Shown piece by piece: positions 19,837-28,418 of a stretch of 64,000 nt of DNA. The notes under the pieces were generated by a model, which worked only from the letters and a program-made list of their open reading frames with translations, was not told the DNA's origin and made no database searches. The stretch lies in contig CANMWK010000006.1 of NCBI GenBank assembly GCA_947501615.1, positions 124,001-188,000 of the forward strand, in the 5' to 3' direction. The stretch is from an uncultured Tenacibaculum sp. (GTDB taxonomy: Bacteria > Bacteroidota > Bacteroidia > Flavobacteriales > Flavobacteriaceae). The position numbers were made by a program, and so were the translations under genes. Position 1 is the stretch's first letter; every line of letters begins with the position of its first letter.

Positions 19837-21777
19837 ATGAAAACACCAACTATTCTTCTTTTATTTTTATCAATTTATGCCTACACGCAATCACCTGACT
19901 TACAAAGGTTGGGGTTTATCGATGAAGATGAATTAAAAATGAAAGTATATGATAGAGATAGCACTGCAAATGCGCTAGTTTTAGAAGAAAAAGGATACCA
20001 TTATATTGATAAAGCTAATAATTATCTTTTTAGAAGAGATATATACAAGAGAGTAAAAATCTTTAACAAATCTGAATTCGAAAGAGCTACTATACATATC
20101 AACACCTATAAGTCTGAAAAAATTCAAAATATTAAAGCAGTAACATATAGTTTAGACGGGACTTTTGTTCGAAAAACATACCTTAAAAAAGAAAATATTT
20201 TCACTAAACAGATTTCTGAAAACTGGAAACAAACAAGCTTTACCTTACCAAATTTAAAGGAAGGCTGTGTCATTGAATATACGTATAGTTACATGTCTCC
20301 ATTCTCTCGAATCAACGATTGGAATTTTCAATCAGATATACCTAAGGTTAAAAGTGATTTTACTGCTTCTATATTAGGAAATTGGAAACACAATATTCGT
20401 TTAAGAACAAATAAACCACTAGACCGAAAGAATGATTACATAAAAAAGTATTGTGTTTCTGTACCTGGTGCCAATAACGGTAGCTGTTGGGTAGTAGAAT
20501 ATGGTTTAGACCATATTCCTGCATTTAAAGGAGAAGACTATATGCTTTCTGAAGATAATTTTAAATCGAAAATTATCTTCGAATCTATTTCTTATACTTC
20601 TCCAAATGGTAAAGTAACAAAATATACGAGCACATGGAAAGATGCGGATAGGACACTAAAAAATAATTTTTTTGACGGACAAACTTCTAAGAAAAATTAC
20701 TTTAAAAGAAACCTACCACCAGAATTACTTGCTAAAGAAAACGATTTTGATAGAGCTAATGGAGTGTACAAACATATTCAAGAGCGATTAAACTGGAATG
20801 AAAATTATTGGAGTAGTAAAAAAATACGTATCAAAAACATCTATGATAATAAAGTTGGTGCGGTAGATGCGATTAACTTAACTCTATATAACGCTTTAGT
20901 TGCTGCTAATATTGAAACTTACTTAGTCGTGCTATCAACTCGTCAGCATGGTATTGTTACAAAGTTATACCCTTCTATATCAGAATTTAATTACGTAATT
21001 GTCAAAACAGTAATTGATGGAGAAACCTATTTTTTAGATGCTACCGAAAAACACTTGATCTTTGGAGAAGTTCCTTACAGATGTTTAAATGGTGAAGGAC
21101 GTGTTTTAGACTTTAAAAAAGGAAGTTATTGGGAGTTGATTCAACCAAAATATAGATCTTACAAGAATCATAGTATCAATTTAGAGTTTGAGAACGGAAC
21201 TTGTATCGGAAAAATAACAACTGCAAAAAAAGGGTATTATGCTATGCAGGAAAGAAAAAGTATTGCCTCAAAATCTGAAGATCAATATATAGAGGATTTT
21301 GAAACGAAATACCCATTGATAGAAGTAGATGACTTTAAAGTCATTGCTCCTGAAAAAGGAAACGATTCTCATAAAACTTTTTTCACAATTTCTATTCCAG
21401 ATTTAGAACTTGAAAACGTAATACGAATCAACCCTTTTATTATAGACAGGAACACCAAAAACCCCTTTAAATTAAAAGAAAGAAAATTTCCAGTTGATTT
21501 TGGTTATGCATGGTCGAAGTCGTTTAATATCTCTATAAAAATACCTGAGGGATATACAATTTCTAAACTACCAAAAAACAAAGCAATAGCCTTACCAAAT
21601 AAAGGAGGAAGAGCTACATTTAGTATAAAAAGTACGAATGATAAAGTAAGTATTTACACTAAAATATTCTTTAGTAAACCGATATACAACGAGATAGAAT
21701 ATCATTATTTAAAGAAGATATATAATGAAATCATTACAATGCAAAGTAATTATATTGAGCTCAAAAAAACATTGTAA
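19837..21777 (+). CDS. DUF3857 domain protein, copy 3
   Basis: 646 aa with signal peptide MKTPTILLLFLSIYAYTQ. It aligns over its full length with copy 2 (RRDIYKRVKIFNKSEFERATI; YTYSYMSPF; a shared IPxLK/IPAFKGEDYM segment). The transglutaminase core lacks the catalytic Cys: GAVDAINLTLYNALVAANIETYLVVLSTR stands where copy 1 has YGDCKGLTNY. So this copy and copy 2 are probably non-enzymatic members, perhaps scaffolds or substrate binders for copy 1. It starts 3 bases after the copy 2 stop. Confidence 0.85.
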   Translation: MKTPTILLLFLSIYAYTQSPDLQRLGFIDEDELKMKVYDRDSTANALVLEEKGYHYIDKANNYLFRRDIYKRVKIFNKSEFERATIHINTYKSEKIQNIKAVTYSLDGTFVRKTYLKKENIFTKQISENWKQTSFTLPNLKEGCVIEYTYSYMSPFSRINDWNFQSDIPKVKSDFTASILGNWKHNIRLRTNKPLDRKNDYIKKYCVSVPGANNGSCWVVEYGLDHIPAFKGEDYMLSEDNFKSKIIFESISYTSPNGKVTKYTSTWKDADRTLKNNFFDGQTSKKNYFKRNLPPELLAKENDFDRANGVYKHIQERLNWNENYWSSKKIRIKNIYDNKVGAVDAINLTLYNALVAANIETYLVVLSTRQHGIVTKLYPSISEFNYVIVKTVIDGETYFLDATEKHLIFGEVPYRCLNGEGRVLDFKKGSYWELIQPKYRSYKNHSINLEFENGTCIGKITTAKKGYYAMQERKSIASKSEDQYIEDFETKYPLIEVDDFKVIAPEKGNDSHKTFFTISIPDLELENVIRINPFIIDRNTKNPFKLKERKFPVDFGYAWSKSFNISIKIPEGYTISKLPKNKAIALPNKGGRATFSIKSTNDKVSIYTKIFFSKPIYNEIEYHYLKKIYNEIITMQSNYIELKKTL

Positions 21778-21785
21778 TTAATTAT

Positions 21786-21822
21786 CAAACATCATCTTAT
21801 TTTATAGGTAAGATGATGTTTG
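21786..21822. terminator. Bidirectional terminator between convergent genes
   Basis: A perfect 14-bp stem, CAAACATCATCTTA and TAAGATGATGTTTG, with a 9-base loop, sits between copy 3 of the DUF3857 cluster and the DUF2490 gene, which converge. Confidence 0.8.
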
Positions 21823-21825
21823 ACT

Positions 21826-22473
21826 TTACAGTAGAATATACATTGTACAACGCATCCATAATTGGTGCTTATTTAATTTACGAACAACATCTGCTGTCCT
21901 GTACTCTACACCGAACTCTATTTTATTATTTTTACTCAATCGATACCCTAAGTTTGGAGACAACCTAATTTCTAAAGCTTTTTTATTAAACTGCCATAAA
22001 TATTCATTAGAAAGTTTCATATACCACTCAAAAACATCAATTTTATTACCATTTAACGATCGCTGTAAAGTAAATCGATAACGTCCTCGTAAATTAAGAA
22101 TAGCATCGTAAAATTGTTCAAACCCAAAACGATGCCCAATTTGATACTGCTCTATACTATGAATAATATTGTAATGCTGTAGCGTTCTATACGCTATTTC
22201 ACCATCTTTAAAACGAAAAATAAATCCAAAGTTTAATTTATTGTTCATTTTAGTTTTCAATGAAAAAATGGAAGAGACATCAACCAAACTATGCGAAAAA
22301 GTAAACCCTTTATCGTAGATAAATGTTCTAGATTCTACTCCATTGATCCATTTCATATTGGGCGAAACTTTAAAAGAAGTCACTATTTTAGGTAATATAC
22401 CCGTAGAAAAAGTAGATTGAGCAAAATTTTCACCCATTAACAATACAAAAAGTAATACTAAAACACTTCGCAT
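21826..22473 (-). CDS. DUF2490 domain outer-membrane-type protein
   Basis: 215 aa. Signal peptide MRSVLVLLFVLLMGENFAQ, then alternating aromatic strands and a C-terminal phenylalanine/leucine-rich strand (HQLWMRCTMYILL) as in small beta-barrels. The pattern (RLSPNLGYRLSKNNKIEFGVEYR) matches DUF2490, a family of unknown function common in Bacteroidota. The first base of its start codon region overlaps the stop of the 22473-23042 gene by one base, so the two are a translationally coupled pair. Confidence 0.75.
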   Translation of the reverse strand: MRSVLVLLFVLLMGENFAQSTFSTGILPKIVTSFKVSPNMKWINGVESRTFIYDKGFTFSHSLVDVSSIFSLKTKMNNKLNFGFIFRFKDGEIAYRTLQHYNIIHSIEQYQIGHRFGFEQFYDAILNLRGRYRFTLQRSLNGNKIDVFEWYMKLSNEYLWQFNKKALEIRLSPNLGYRLSKNNKIEFGVEYRTADVVRKLNKHQLWMRCTMYILL

Positions 22474-23042
22474 TAAAACTCTAAATTATCAGAATTAAAC
22501 GCTTTTACCTTTAAGGCTTTCACTACATCTCCATTAGTATTTAAAAGTAATTCGTGCGTTCCATAATTTTGTTGTTTTACTCCAGAAACGACCAATTCAA
22601 AAAGCACCTCATCATACGTATTAGTTTCCATATACTTTTTTAGTTCTTTGACAATACTTTCCGAACTTCCTGAAAATTGAATCTGTAATTTTTTAAGTCT
22701 ATACTTTCTAAAAAGTGATTTCAATTTTTTCTGTATTGTGAAACAATCTTCTTTTTTTATTTCTTTTAATTTACGTTTTATCTCGACATCTAAAATTTTT
22801 CCTTTTTCATCAAATTCAAAACTATACTTTTGAGATTTATGATATAATTTAGCCTCAAAAGTTTTTCCATCCTGACTTTCTTCACTGTACCATTTAACTT
22901 TTTTAGAAAAAGAAAATTCTCTTAAAAATGTAACCGCCAATTCTGGAACCTTTTCTTCCGAAACCCTATATTCTCTCTCGTATTTAAACTGTGAGCTTGC
23001 TGTAAAAACAACAAAAAAGCTCAACAAAAAAAGTAATCTCAT
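22473..23042 (-). CDS. Secreted protein of unknown function, possibly PepSY-like
   Basis: 189 aa from the ATG at 23042 (MRLLFLLSFFVVFTASSQ signal peptide); a frame extension to 23078 is rejected because it precedes the signal peptide. The mature part has VKWYSEESQDGKTFEAKLYHKSQKYSFEFDEKGKILDVE, which resembles the BLIP/PepSY-like fold seen in small periplasmic proteins, but I do not recognise the family with confidence. It is divergent from the BlaI-like gene, and three operator-like palindromes lie between the two starts, so it is a likely member of that regulon together with the DUF2490 gene. Confidence 0.65.
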   Translation of the reverse strand: MRLLFLLSFFVVFTASSQFKYEREYRVSEEKVPELAVTFLREFSFSKKVKWYSEESQDGKTFEAKLYHKSQKYSFEFDEKGKILDVEIKRKLKEIKKEDCFTIQKKLKSLFRKYRLKKLQIQFSGSSESIVKELKKYMETNTYDEVLFELVVSGVKQQNYGTHELLLNTNGDVVKALKVKAFNSDNLEF

Positions 23043-23080
23043 AACACAAAAATACAACTCAAAAACTAAAAAAAACACAC

Positions 23081-23094
23081 TCTACACTTGTAGA
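23081..23094. promoter_or_regulatory. BlaI-type operator 1
   Basis: TCTACACTTGTAGA, an interrupted palindrome with the TACA/TGTA half sites used by BlaI/MecI repressors. It lies 39 bases before the start of the minus-strand gene at 23042. Confidence 0.6.
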
Positions 23095-23107
23095 ATAAAA
23101 CTTTATT

Positions 23108-23121
23108 TCTACATTTGTAGA
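23108..23121. promoter_or_regulatory. BlaI-type operator 2
   Basis: TCTACATTTGTAGA, the best palindrome of the three, 27 bases from operator 1. Confidence 0.65.
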
Positions 23122-23127
23122 GTTAAT

Positions 23128-23141
23128 TCTAATTTTGTAGA
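23128..23141. promoter_or_regulatory. BlaI-type operator 3
   Basis: TCTAATTTTGTAGA, 20 bases (two helical turns) from operator 2 and ending one base before the ATG of the BlaI-like gene, so a bound dimer would block its own translation start region. The left half is degenerate. Confidence 0.5.
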
Positions 23142-23142
23142 A

Positions 23143-23517
23143 ATGAAATTATCTAAAGCAGAAGAACAAGTAATGCAGTATTTATGGAAATTAAATAAGG
23201 CTTTTATGAAAGATTTATTACAAGAATTTCCTGAACCCAAACCTGCAACTACAACACTAGCAACCTTACTTAAGCGTATGCGAGATAAAGGATTCATTGA
23301 CTACAAATTATATGGAAAATCAAGAGAATACTATCCTTTAGTAAAAAAAACAGATTATTTCTCAAAACACGTAAATGGTTTGATAAAAAACTTTTTTAAT
23401 GACTCAGCTAGTCAGTTTGCTTCGTTTTTTACAAAAGAAACTGATTTATCTGTTGATGAGTTAAAGGAATTACGAAAAATAATTGATCATCAAATTAAAG
23501 AACAGAACAATGATTAA
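23143..23517 (+). CDS. BlaI/MecI/CopY family transcriptional repressor
   Basis: 124 aa. Winged helix: KLSKAEEQVMQYLWKLNKAFMKDLLQEF, KPATTTLATLLKRMRDKGFIDYKLYGKSREYYPLV. The C-terminal helix pair for dimerisation contains SQFASFFTKETDLSVDELKELRKII. Such repressors are cleaved after their BlaR1-type partner is activated. The partner gene follows with an 8-base overlap. Promoter and start region carry three operator-like palindromes (23081-23141). Confidence 0.93.
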   Translation: MKLSKAEEQVMQYLWKLNKAFMKDLLQEFPEPKPATTTLATLLKRMRDKGFIDYKLYGKSREYYPLVKKTDYFSKHVNGLIKNFFNDSASQFASFFTKETDLSVDELKELRKIIDHQIKEQNND

Positions 23518-26260
23518 TTACATTTTAAAATTTACCATTTGTCTTGTTATACTACTCGTGTTTTATCATTTTGTATTACAAAAAGAAAAGATGCACAATT
23601 TTAATCGGTTCTTTTTAATGGGTAGTTTATTGTTATCTTTTCTTATTCCTCAGTACACAATTTATGTAGATACTACAGTAATAACAGAAACAGCACTACC
23701 ATATGTTCTTGAAGACCCGATAGCTTTAGATGTAGTTGAAGACGAACAAGAAACTAGTTTTTTTGATTTTAATTTAGTAGTTCAAACAATATATCTAATT
23801 ATTACAGGATTATTTTTATTGAGGTTTGTTAAAAATATCTCCAATATTGTTGGAAGAATACATAAGCATGAGATTATTAACTTCCACAATGCAAAACTAG
23901 TTTTAGTAACAGATAACATAGCACCGCATACATTTTGGAATTATATCTTTATCAACAAAGATGCCTATCAAAACAACCGAATAGAAGAAGAACTTTTTAC
24001 CCATGAGCTAACACATGTTACTCAAAACCATACTTTCGATATTATTTTAATAGAACTATTGCACGCTATTTTTTGGTTTAATCCTGTTTTTATTTACTTA
24101 AAAAAAGCCATTCGTTTAAATCACGAATTTATTGCAGATGCTTCCGTTATAGATACACATAACAATACAATTACATATCAAGAACTATTATTGAAAAGAA
24201 GTTCTGATCCTAAAGAATATTACTTGGCCAGTAATTTGAATTTTATTTTAACTAAAAAAAGATTACTTATGATGACTAAACAAAAATCTGACAAAGCAAT
24301 TTTGTTAAAAAAGATGAGTGTTATCCCATTGCTATTTGGATTACTTTTTTTACTCGCCGAACGAGTTGAAGCCTTAGAAAGTAAAACAGAAATCGAACCA
24401 AATTCTGATATTAAATCAGATGTATTCCTAGCTTCTGTAGAAAGAGATGGAAATGCTATTCAATTGAAATGTTACAATTGTAAAAGATGGGGTAATTTAA
24501 CTATTCCGTTACATAAAGAATATATTATAACTGATTTTGGTTTTACGAATAAAAATCGAATATCTGATGCTAGTGAATATGCTTTTACCATAAAGGCAAC
24601 AAAAAACAATATCACTTTTTTAGGATTAAAAAATACTGCTTGGGAGACTTTAAAATTCACACTAGATAAAAATAAAAAACAGTATCTAAATGAATTCGGG
24701 ACAGTAGATTTTAAGAGTAAAGATGTATTAAATTATAAGACTAAAACTGCGCCAATACTATATATTGATAAAGATCAAAACAAATATTATCTTAATAATA
24801 GATTAATTAATATTGATAATATTAAAAATGAATTTCTTAAAGAAACAAATGGTCAAAAATCAAATTTAGAAATATTTTGTGAAGGCAAAGTTTTAATGTC
24901 TTTTCTTAAATCTATCCAGAATAACTTAACAAAGCAATATTTAAACGAAATCATTTTACCTAATAGTCTATCCTATATCGAAGTAGATGACGATTATTTA
25001 AATTCTAAAAATGATAAAAATAAGCTAACCAAAACATCAGATTCTATTCCAAAAAAGCGAATTGTTAATCAAAAAAAGAAAACCCTTACCTATACAACCA
25101 AAGATGGAAAATTAATAACTAAAAAGTTTTCTGAACTAACACCTTGGGAAAGAAACATGTTACCACCACCTCCACCGCCAATGAAAATTCATAAAAAAAA
25201 GGTGACTGCTAAATTGTTAAAAGAATTACAAAACAGTAATACATATGCGATATGGATTGATGGGAAAGTTGCTAAAAATTCAATATTAAAAAATTATAAA
25301 CCATCTGATTTTAAATATTACTCTGGTAGTTTTGTTCATAAAAATGCAAGAAATAAAAGATTTCCTCAACCTTATCAATTTTATTTAGAAACTAAAGGAT
25401 ATAAAAATAAAAAGACAGCTGCCTTTCAAAAAAAGTTTCAAAAATGGGTAAAAGAAGGAAATCCACAAAGTAAAAGCCCTAAACAGAAAGTTAAAGACAA
25501 TGTTAAACCAACGAAAAAAAACATATCAAAAGTCAATGATGATTTGTTTTTTATAAAAAACGATAAGGGAATAACATATTACAATCGTTTTGGACAAGAA
25601 GTTACAAAAAACGGAGCATTAATCACTCCTAAAACAAATACTAAAATGCATGGAGCGATAGTAAGAAAGGGAGATAGCACAAATATTCCGCCGCCAGCAA
25701 AAGCTAAAAATGAAAAAGGATGGTATTATAACAATAACCAAACATTATATTATGTAAAAAATGACAAAGGAACAACATATTACAATCGTTTCGGACAAGA
25801 AGTTACAGAAAACGGGGCATTAATCACTCCTAAAACAAGTACTAAAACACATGGAGCAATAGTAAAAAAGGGAGATAGCACAAATATTCCGCCGCCTAAG
25901 GCTAAAGAAAGAAACTTTACTGCTAAAAGAAGAGTAAAAATTAAAAAAGACATAACTTCGAATCAGATAAAAAAAGTTCTCACTAAAAAAACTTGGGAAG
26001 TTGATAATTATGTACATTTTGAGAATGGAACTAAAAAAAAGAAAATTACCCCTCAAACAGTCAACAAACTAAATCAAAATACTAAAATCAACTATTTTTT
26101 AGAAGACAAAAAGATTTCAGAAAAAAAATATTATAGTTTAATTAAAGCTGATAAAGAATATTTAATTGGTGGTAATTATACCAACAAGAAAAAAGATATT
26201 TTGAATATGTATTTAACTAAAGACCAGAAAAAGTTAAATAAACTTTTAGCTAACAAATGA
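23510..26260 (+). CDS. BlaR1-like M56 metallopeptidase with a long repeat-bearing C-terminus
   Basis: 916 aa from the ATG at 23510, which overlaps the repressor stop. Membrane spans near residues 1-30, 35-55, 90-110 and 275-295. The zinc motif HELTH is at residues 165-169 on the cytoplasmic loop, followed by the downstream Glu region LNHEFIADASVI. The extracytoplasmic part (about 300-916) has no penicillin-binding domain. It is lysine-rich and holds two copies of a module (YYNRFGQEVT...GALITPKT...GDSTNIPPP) 67 residues apart. The family member senses an envelope signal and inactivates the BlaI partner. The ligand is unknown; beta-lactam sensing is not supported. Confidence 0.88.
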   Translation: MINYILKFTICLVILLVFYHFVLQKEKMHNFNRFFLMGSLLLSFLIPQYTIYVDTTVITETALPYVLEDPIALDVVEDEQETSFFDFNLVVQTIYLIITGLFLLRFVKNISNIVGRIHKHEIINFHNAKLVLVTDNIAPHTFWNYIFINKDAYQNNRIEEELFTHELTHVTQNHTFDIILIELLHAIFWFNPVFIYLKKAIRLNHEFIADASVIDTHNNTITYQELLLKRSSDPKEYYLASNLNFILTKKRLLMMTKQKSDKAILLKKMSVIPLLFGLLFLLAERVEALESKTEIEPNSDIKSDVFLASVERDGNAIQLKCYNCKRWGNLTIPLHKEYIITDFGFTNKNRISDASEYAFTIKATKNNITFLGLKNTAWETLKFTLDKNKKQYLNEFGTVDFKSKDVLNYKTKTAPILYIDKDQNKYYLNNRLINIDNIKNEFLKETNGQKSNLEIFCEGKVLMSFLKSIQNNLTKQYLNEIILPNSLSYIEVDDDYLNSKNDKNKLTKTSDSIPKKRIVNQKKKTLTYTTKDGKLITKKFSELTPWERNMLPPPPPPMKIHKKKVTAKLLKELQNSNTYAIWIDGKVAKNSILKNYKPSDFKYYSGSFVHKNARNKRFPQPYQFYLETKGYKNKKTAAFQKKFQKWVKEGNPQSKSPKQKVKDNVKPTKKNISKVNDDLFFIKNDKGITYYNRFGQEVTKNGALITPKTNTKMHGAIVRKGDSTNIPPPAKAKNEKGWYYNNNQTLYYVKNDKGTTYYNRFGQEVTENGALITPKTSTKTHGAIVKKGDSTNIPPPKAKERNFTAKRRVKIKKDITSNQIKKVLTKKTWEVDNYVHFENGTKKKKITPQTVNKLNQNTKINYFLEDKKISEKKYYSLIKADKEYLIGGNYTNKKKDILNMYLTKDQKKLNKLLANK
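25561..25906 (+). repeat. Two in-frame direct repeats of about 145 bp inside the M56 gene
   Basis: Copies at about 25561-25705 and 25762-25906, offset by exactly 201 bases (67 codons), are nearly identical at DNA level. The shared protein module contains NDKG-TTYYNRFGQEVT, GALITPKT and KGDSTNIPPP. The high nucleotide identity points to a recent tandem duplication. Confidence 0.85.
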
Positions 26261-26276
26261 CTTTTGAGTTATTGTT

Positions 26277-26303
26277 AAAAGCCTCCTAAAAAGAGGCTTT
26301 TTT
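26277..26303 (+). terminator. Terminator after the M56 gene
   Basis: A 9-bp stem AAAAGCCTC / GAGGCTTTT is followed by TT, 17 bases after the stop codon. Confidence 0.8.
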
Positions 26304-26336
26304 GTAACAAACACCAAATTATATCGTTTTTATTTT

Positions 26337-27434
26337 ATGAAACGTTTCTTTCTTTTATGTTCTGGTGTAGATTTAGATCTGATACAAAATTGTGCTAATG
26401 GAGAACAAAATAAATATGCAGGTATAGGCGCTACTGTATTTTTCACAGCTTTAATGGCTACAATTGCTAGTAGTTATGCTTTATATACAGTATTTGACTC
26501 TATTTACACAGCTGTTTTCTTTGGAATTGTTTGGGGATTGTTAATTTTCAACTTAGACAGGTATATTGTCTCCACACTTCGTAAAAAAAGTAGTTTTATC
26601 AAAGAATTTATTCAAGTATTTCCAAGATTACTATTAGCCGTACTTATCGCTGTTGTTATTTCTAAACCTTTAGAATTGAAGATTTTTGAAAAAGAAATCA
26701 ATCAGGTATTACTCACAGAGAAAAATCAAATGACTTTAGACAATAAAAATCAGATTGCTCAACAATTTGCTCCTGAAATCGCTAAATTGAAAAATGAAAT
26801 CTCTGTATTAAAAGAAGAAATCAACACAAAAGAAAAAGAAACAAACCAATTGTATGAAACTTATATAGCTGAAGCAGAAGGGCGAAAAGGAACTAAACGC
26901 AAAGGAAAAGGACCAGTTTACAAAGAAAAAAGAGCAAAACATGATGCTTCCTTAGCTGAACTTTCAGAATTTAAAAAAAACACTACTAAAAAAATCGATT
27001 CAAAGGAAACTGAAATAGCTTCTTTAATTCAACAGCAAAAAAATAGTGAAGCAAGTGCGCAACCTATAATTGCCAATTATGATGGTATAATGGCTCGAAT
27101 AAATGCTTTAAATACACTTCCGTTCTTACCTTCTTTATTTATCTTTTTACTTTTTTTAGCTATAGAAACATCACCAATTTTCACAAAACTTATCAGTAGC
27201 AAGAGTGAATACGATTACAAACTAGAAAATAAAGAATCTGAAATAAAAACTTGGATTCAACAACAAATAGATCAAAGAGAAAAAATCGCTGAAACAGATA
27301 AGCATATCAATACAGAAATTTACACGAATTTACAATCCGAAGAAGCGCTTCACAATTACAAACAAAAAATGGCTCAAAACCTAATGAAACTACAAACCGA
27401 TTCATTTTTTGAAAATCAAAAACGCTTATTGTAA
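26337..27434 (+). CDS. DUF4407 domain membrane protein
   Basis: 365 aa. N-terminal FLLCSGVDLDLIQNCANGEQNKYAGIGATVF, then three membrane spans (about 30-50, 58-78 and 98-118), a Lys/Glu-rich coiled coil (about 125-245), a fourth span (about 255-280, LPFLPSLFIFLLFLAIETSP) and a charged C-terminal helix. This is the DUF4407 layout found in Bacteroidota and Actinobacteria; function unknown. It stands alone between two terminators. Confidence 0.85.
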   Translation: MKRFFLLCSGVDLDLIQNCANGEQNKYAGIGATVFFTALMATIASSYALYTVFDSIYTAVFFGIVWGLLIFNLDRYIVSTLRKKSSFIKEFIQVFPRLLLAVLIAVVISKPLELKIFEKEINQVLLTEKNQMTLDNKNQIAQQFAPEIAKLKNEISVLKEEINTKEKETNQLYETYIAEAEGRKGTKRKGKGPVYKEKRAKHDASLAELSEFKKNTTKKIDSKETEIASLIQQQKNSEASAQPIIANYDGIMARINALNTLPFLPSLFIFLLFLAIETSPIFTKLISSKSEYDYKLENKESEIKTWIQQQIDQREKIAETDKHINTEIYTNLQSEEALHNYKQKMAQNLMKLQTDSFFENQKRLL

Positions 27435-27523
27435 ATAACTTAAAAAAAATATACATAAAAAACCTGAAATACTGGGAATTATATATTAAATTGCGGCTTT
27501 AATATTTAATACATTTTTTTATA

Positions 27524-27715
27524 ATGAAACAAGGAACGGTAAAGTTCTTTAATGAATCTAAAGGTTTTGGATTTATTACAGAGTCAAATTCAGGAACAGA
27601 GTATTTTGTACATATCTCAGGACTAATAGACGAAGTTCGACAAGGTGATGAAGTGGAGTTCGAACTTAAAGAAGGAAAAAAAGGATTAAACGCTGTAAGT
27701 GTTAGAGTAATTTAA
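27524..27715 (+). CDS. Cold shock domain protein
   Basis: 63 aa, a single cold shock domain: RNP1 KGFGFI and RNP2 YFVHIS, preceded by GTVKFFNESK. It binds single-stranded nucleic acid and acts as an RNA chaperone. The upstream 89 bases are AT-rich and may form a structured leader. A clear terminator follows. Confidence 0.95.
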   Translation: MKQGTVKFFNESKGFGFITESNSGTEYFVHISGLIDEVRQGDEVEFELKEGKKGLNAVSVRVI

Positions 27716-27738
27716 TATATAACAACATTTAATTTTTT

Positions 27739-27766
27739 AAAAGCATCTGTTTATCAGATGCTTTTT
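27739..27766 (+). terminator. Terminator after the cold shock gene
   Basis: An 11-bp stem AAAAGCATCTG / CAGATGCTTTT with loop TTTAT is followed by a T run. Confidence 0.88.
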
Positions 27767-27813
27767 GTGTAAATAAAAGTAACGAACAGGTATTTTATTA
27801 AAATAAGTTTCAT

Positions 27814-27821
27814 AAATTTGC
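27814..27821 (+). promoter_or_regulatory. TAnnTTTG promoter element of rpsP-rimM
   Basis: TAAATTTG, 82 bases upstream of the rpsP start. Transcription from here gives a leader of about 75 nt with two small inverted repeats: AAATTCAA / TTGAATTT near 27831-27851 and AAGGT / ACCTT at 27874-27888. Confidence 0.5.
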
Positions 27822-27902
27822 ACACTCAAAAATTCAAGCTTTTTTTGAATTTTAAATTAATAGATTAATAATCAAGGTCGAGAACCTTAAAATTTAACAC
27901 GT

Positions 27903-28403
27903 ATGCCTGTAAAAATTCGTTTACAAAGACATGGTAAAAAAGGAAAACCATTTTATTGGGTAGTTGCTGCCGATTCAAGATCAAAAAGAGACGGACGTTT
28001 CTTAGAAAAATTAGGTACGTACAATCCTAACACTAACCCTGCTACAATTAATTTAGATGTAGATGCATCTGTAAAATGGTTACAAAATGGTGCTCAACCT
28101 ACTGACACTGCTAGAGCAATTTTATCTTATAAAGGTGCTTTATTAAAGAATCACTTAGTTGGAGGTGTTAGAAAAGGTGCTTTAACAGAAGAGCAAGCTG
28201 AGGCTAAATTTACTGCTTGGTTAGAAGAGAAAGCTGGTAAAGTTGCTGGTAAGGTTGATGGTTTAGCAAAAGCGCAAGAAGATGCTAAAGCAAAAGCTTT
28301 AGAAGCTGAAAAAGCTGTTAACGAAGCTCGTATTGCTGCAAAAGCTCCTGTAGTAGATAGCGAAGATGCTGCTACTGAAGAAGGTGGAGATAGCGAAGAG
28401 TAA
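27903..28403 (+). CDS. rpsP: 30S ribosomal protein S16
   Basis: 166 aa. Residues 1-80 are the conserved S16 domain ([41 protein letters not shown]). A long Ala/Lys/Glu-rich tail to residue 166 is normal in Bacteroidota but absent from the roughly 80-aa proteobacterial protein. rimM follows after 15 bases, the usual partner. Confidence 0.98.
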   Translation: MPVKIRLQRHGKKGKPFYWVVAADSRSKRDGRFLEKLGTYNPNTNPATINLDVDASVKWLQNGAQPTDTARAILSYKGALLKNHLVGGVRKGALTEEQAEAKFTAWLEEKAGKVAGKVDGLAKAQEDAKAKALEAEKAVNEARIAAKAPVVDSEDAATEEGGDSEE

Positions 28404-28418
28404 AAAAGTATAACGATA

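Noticed and set aside
23143..26260. Beta-lactam resistance operon
   Set aside because: The repressor and M56 protein resemble BlaI/BlaR1, but the sensor has no penicillin-binding domain and no beta-lactamase gene is present. The divergent genes are a DUF2490 pair.
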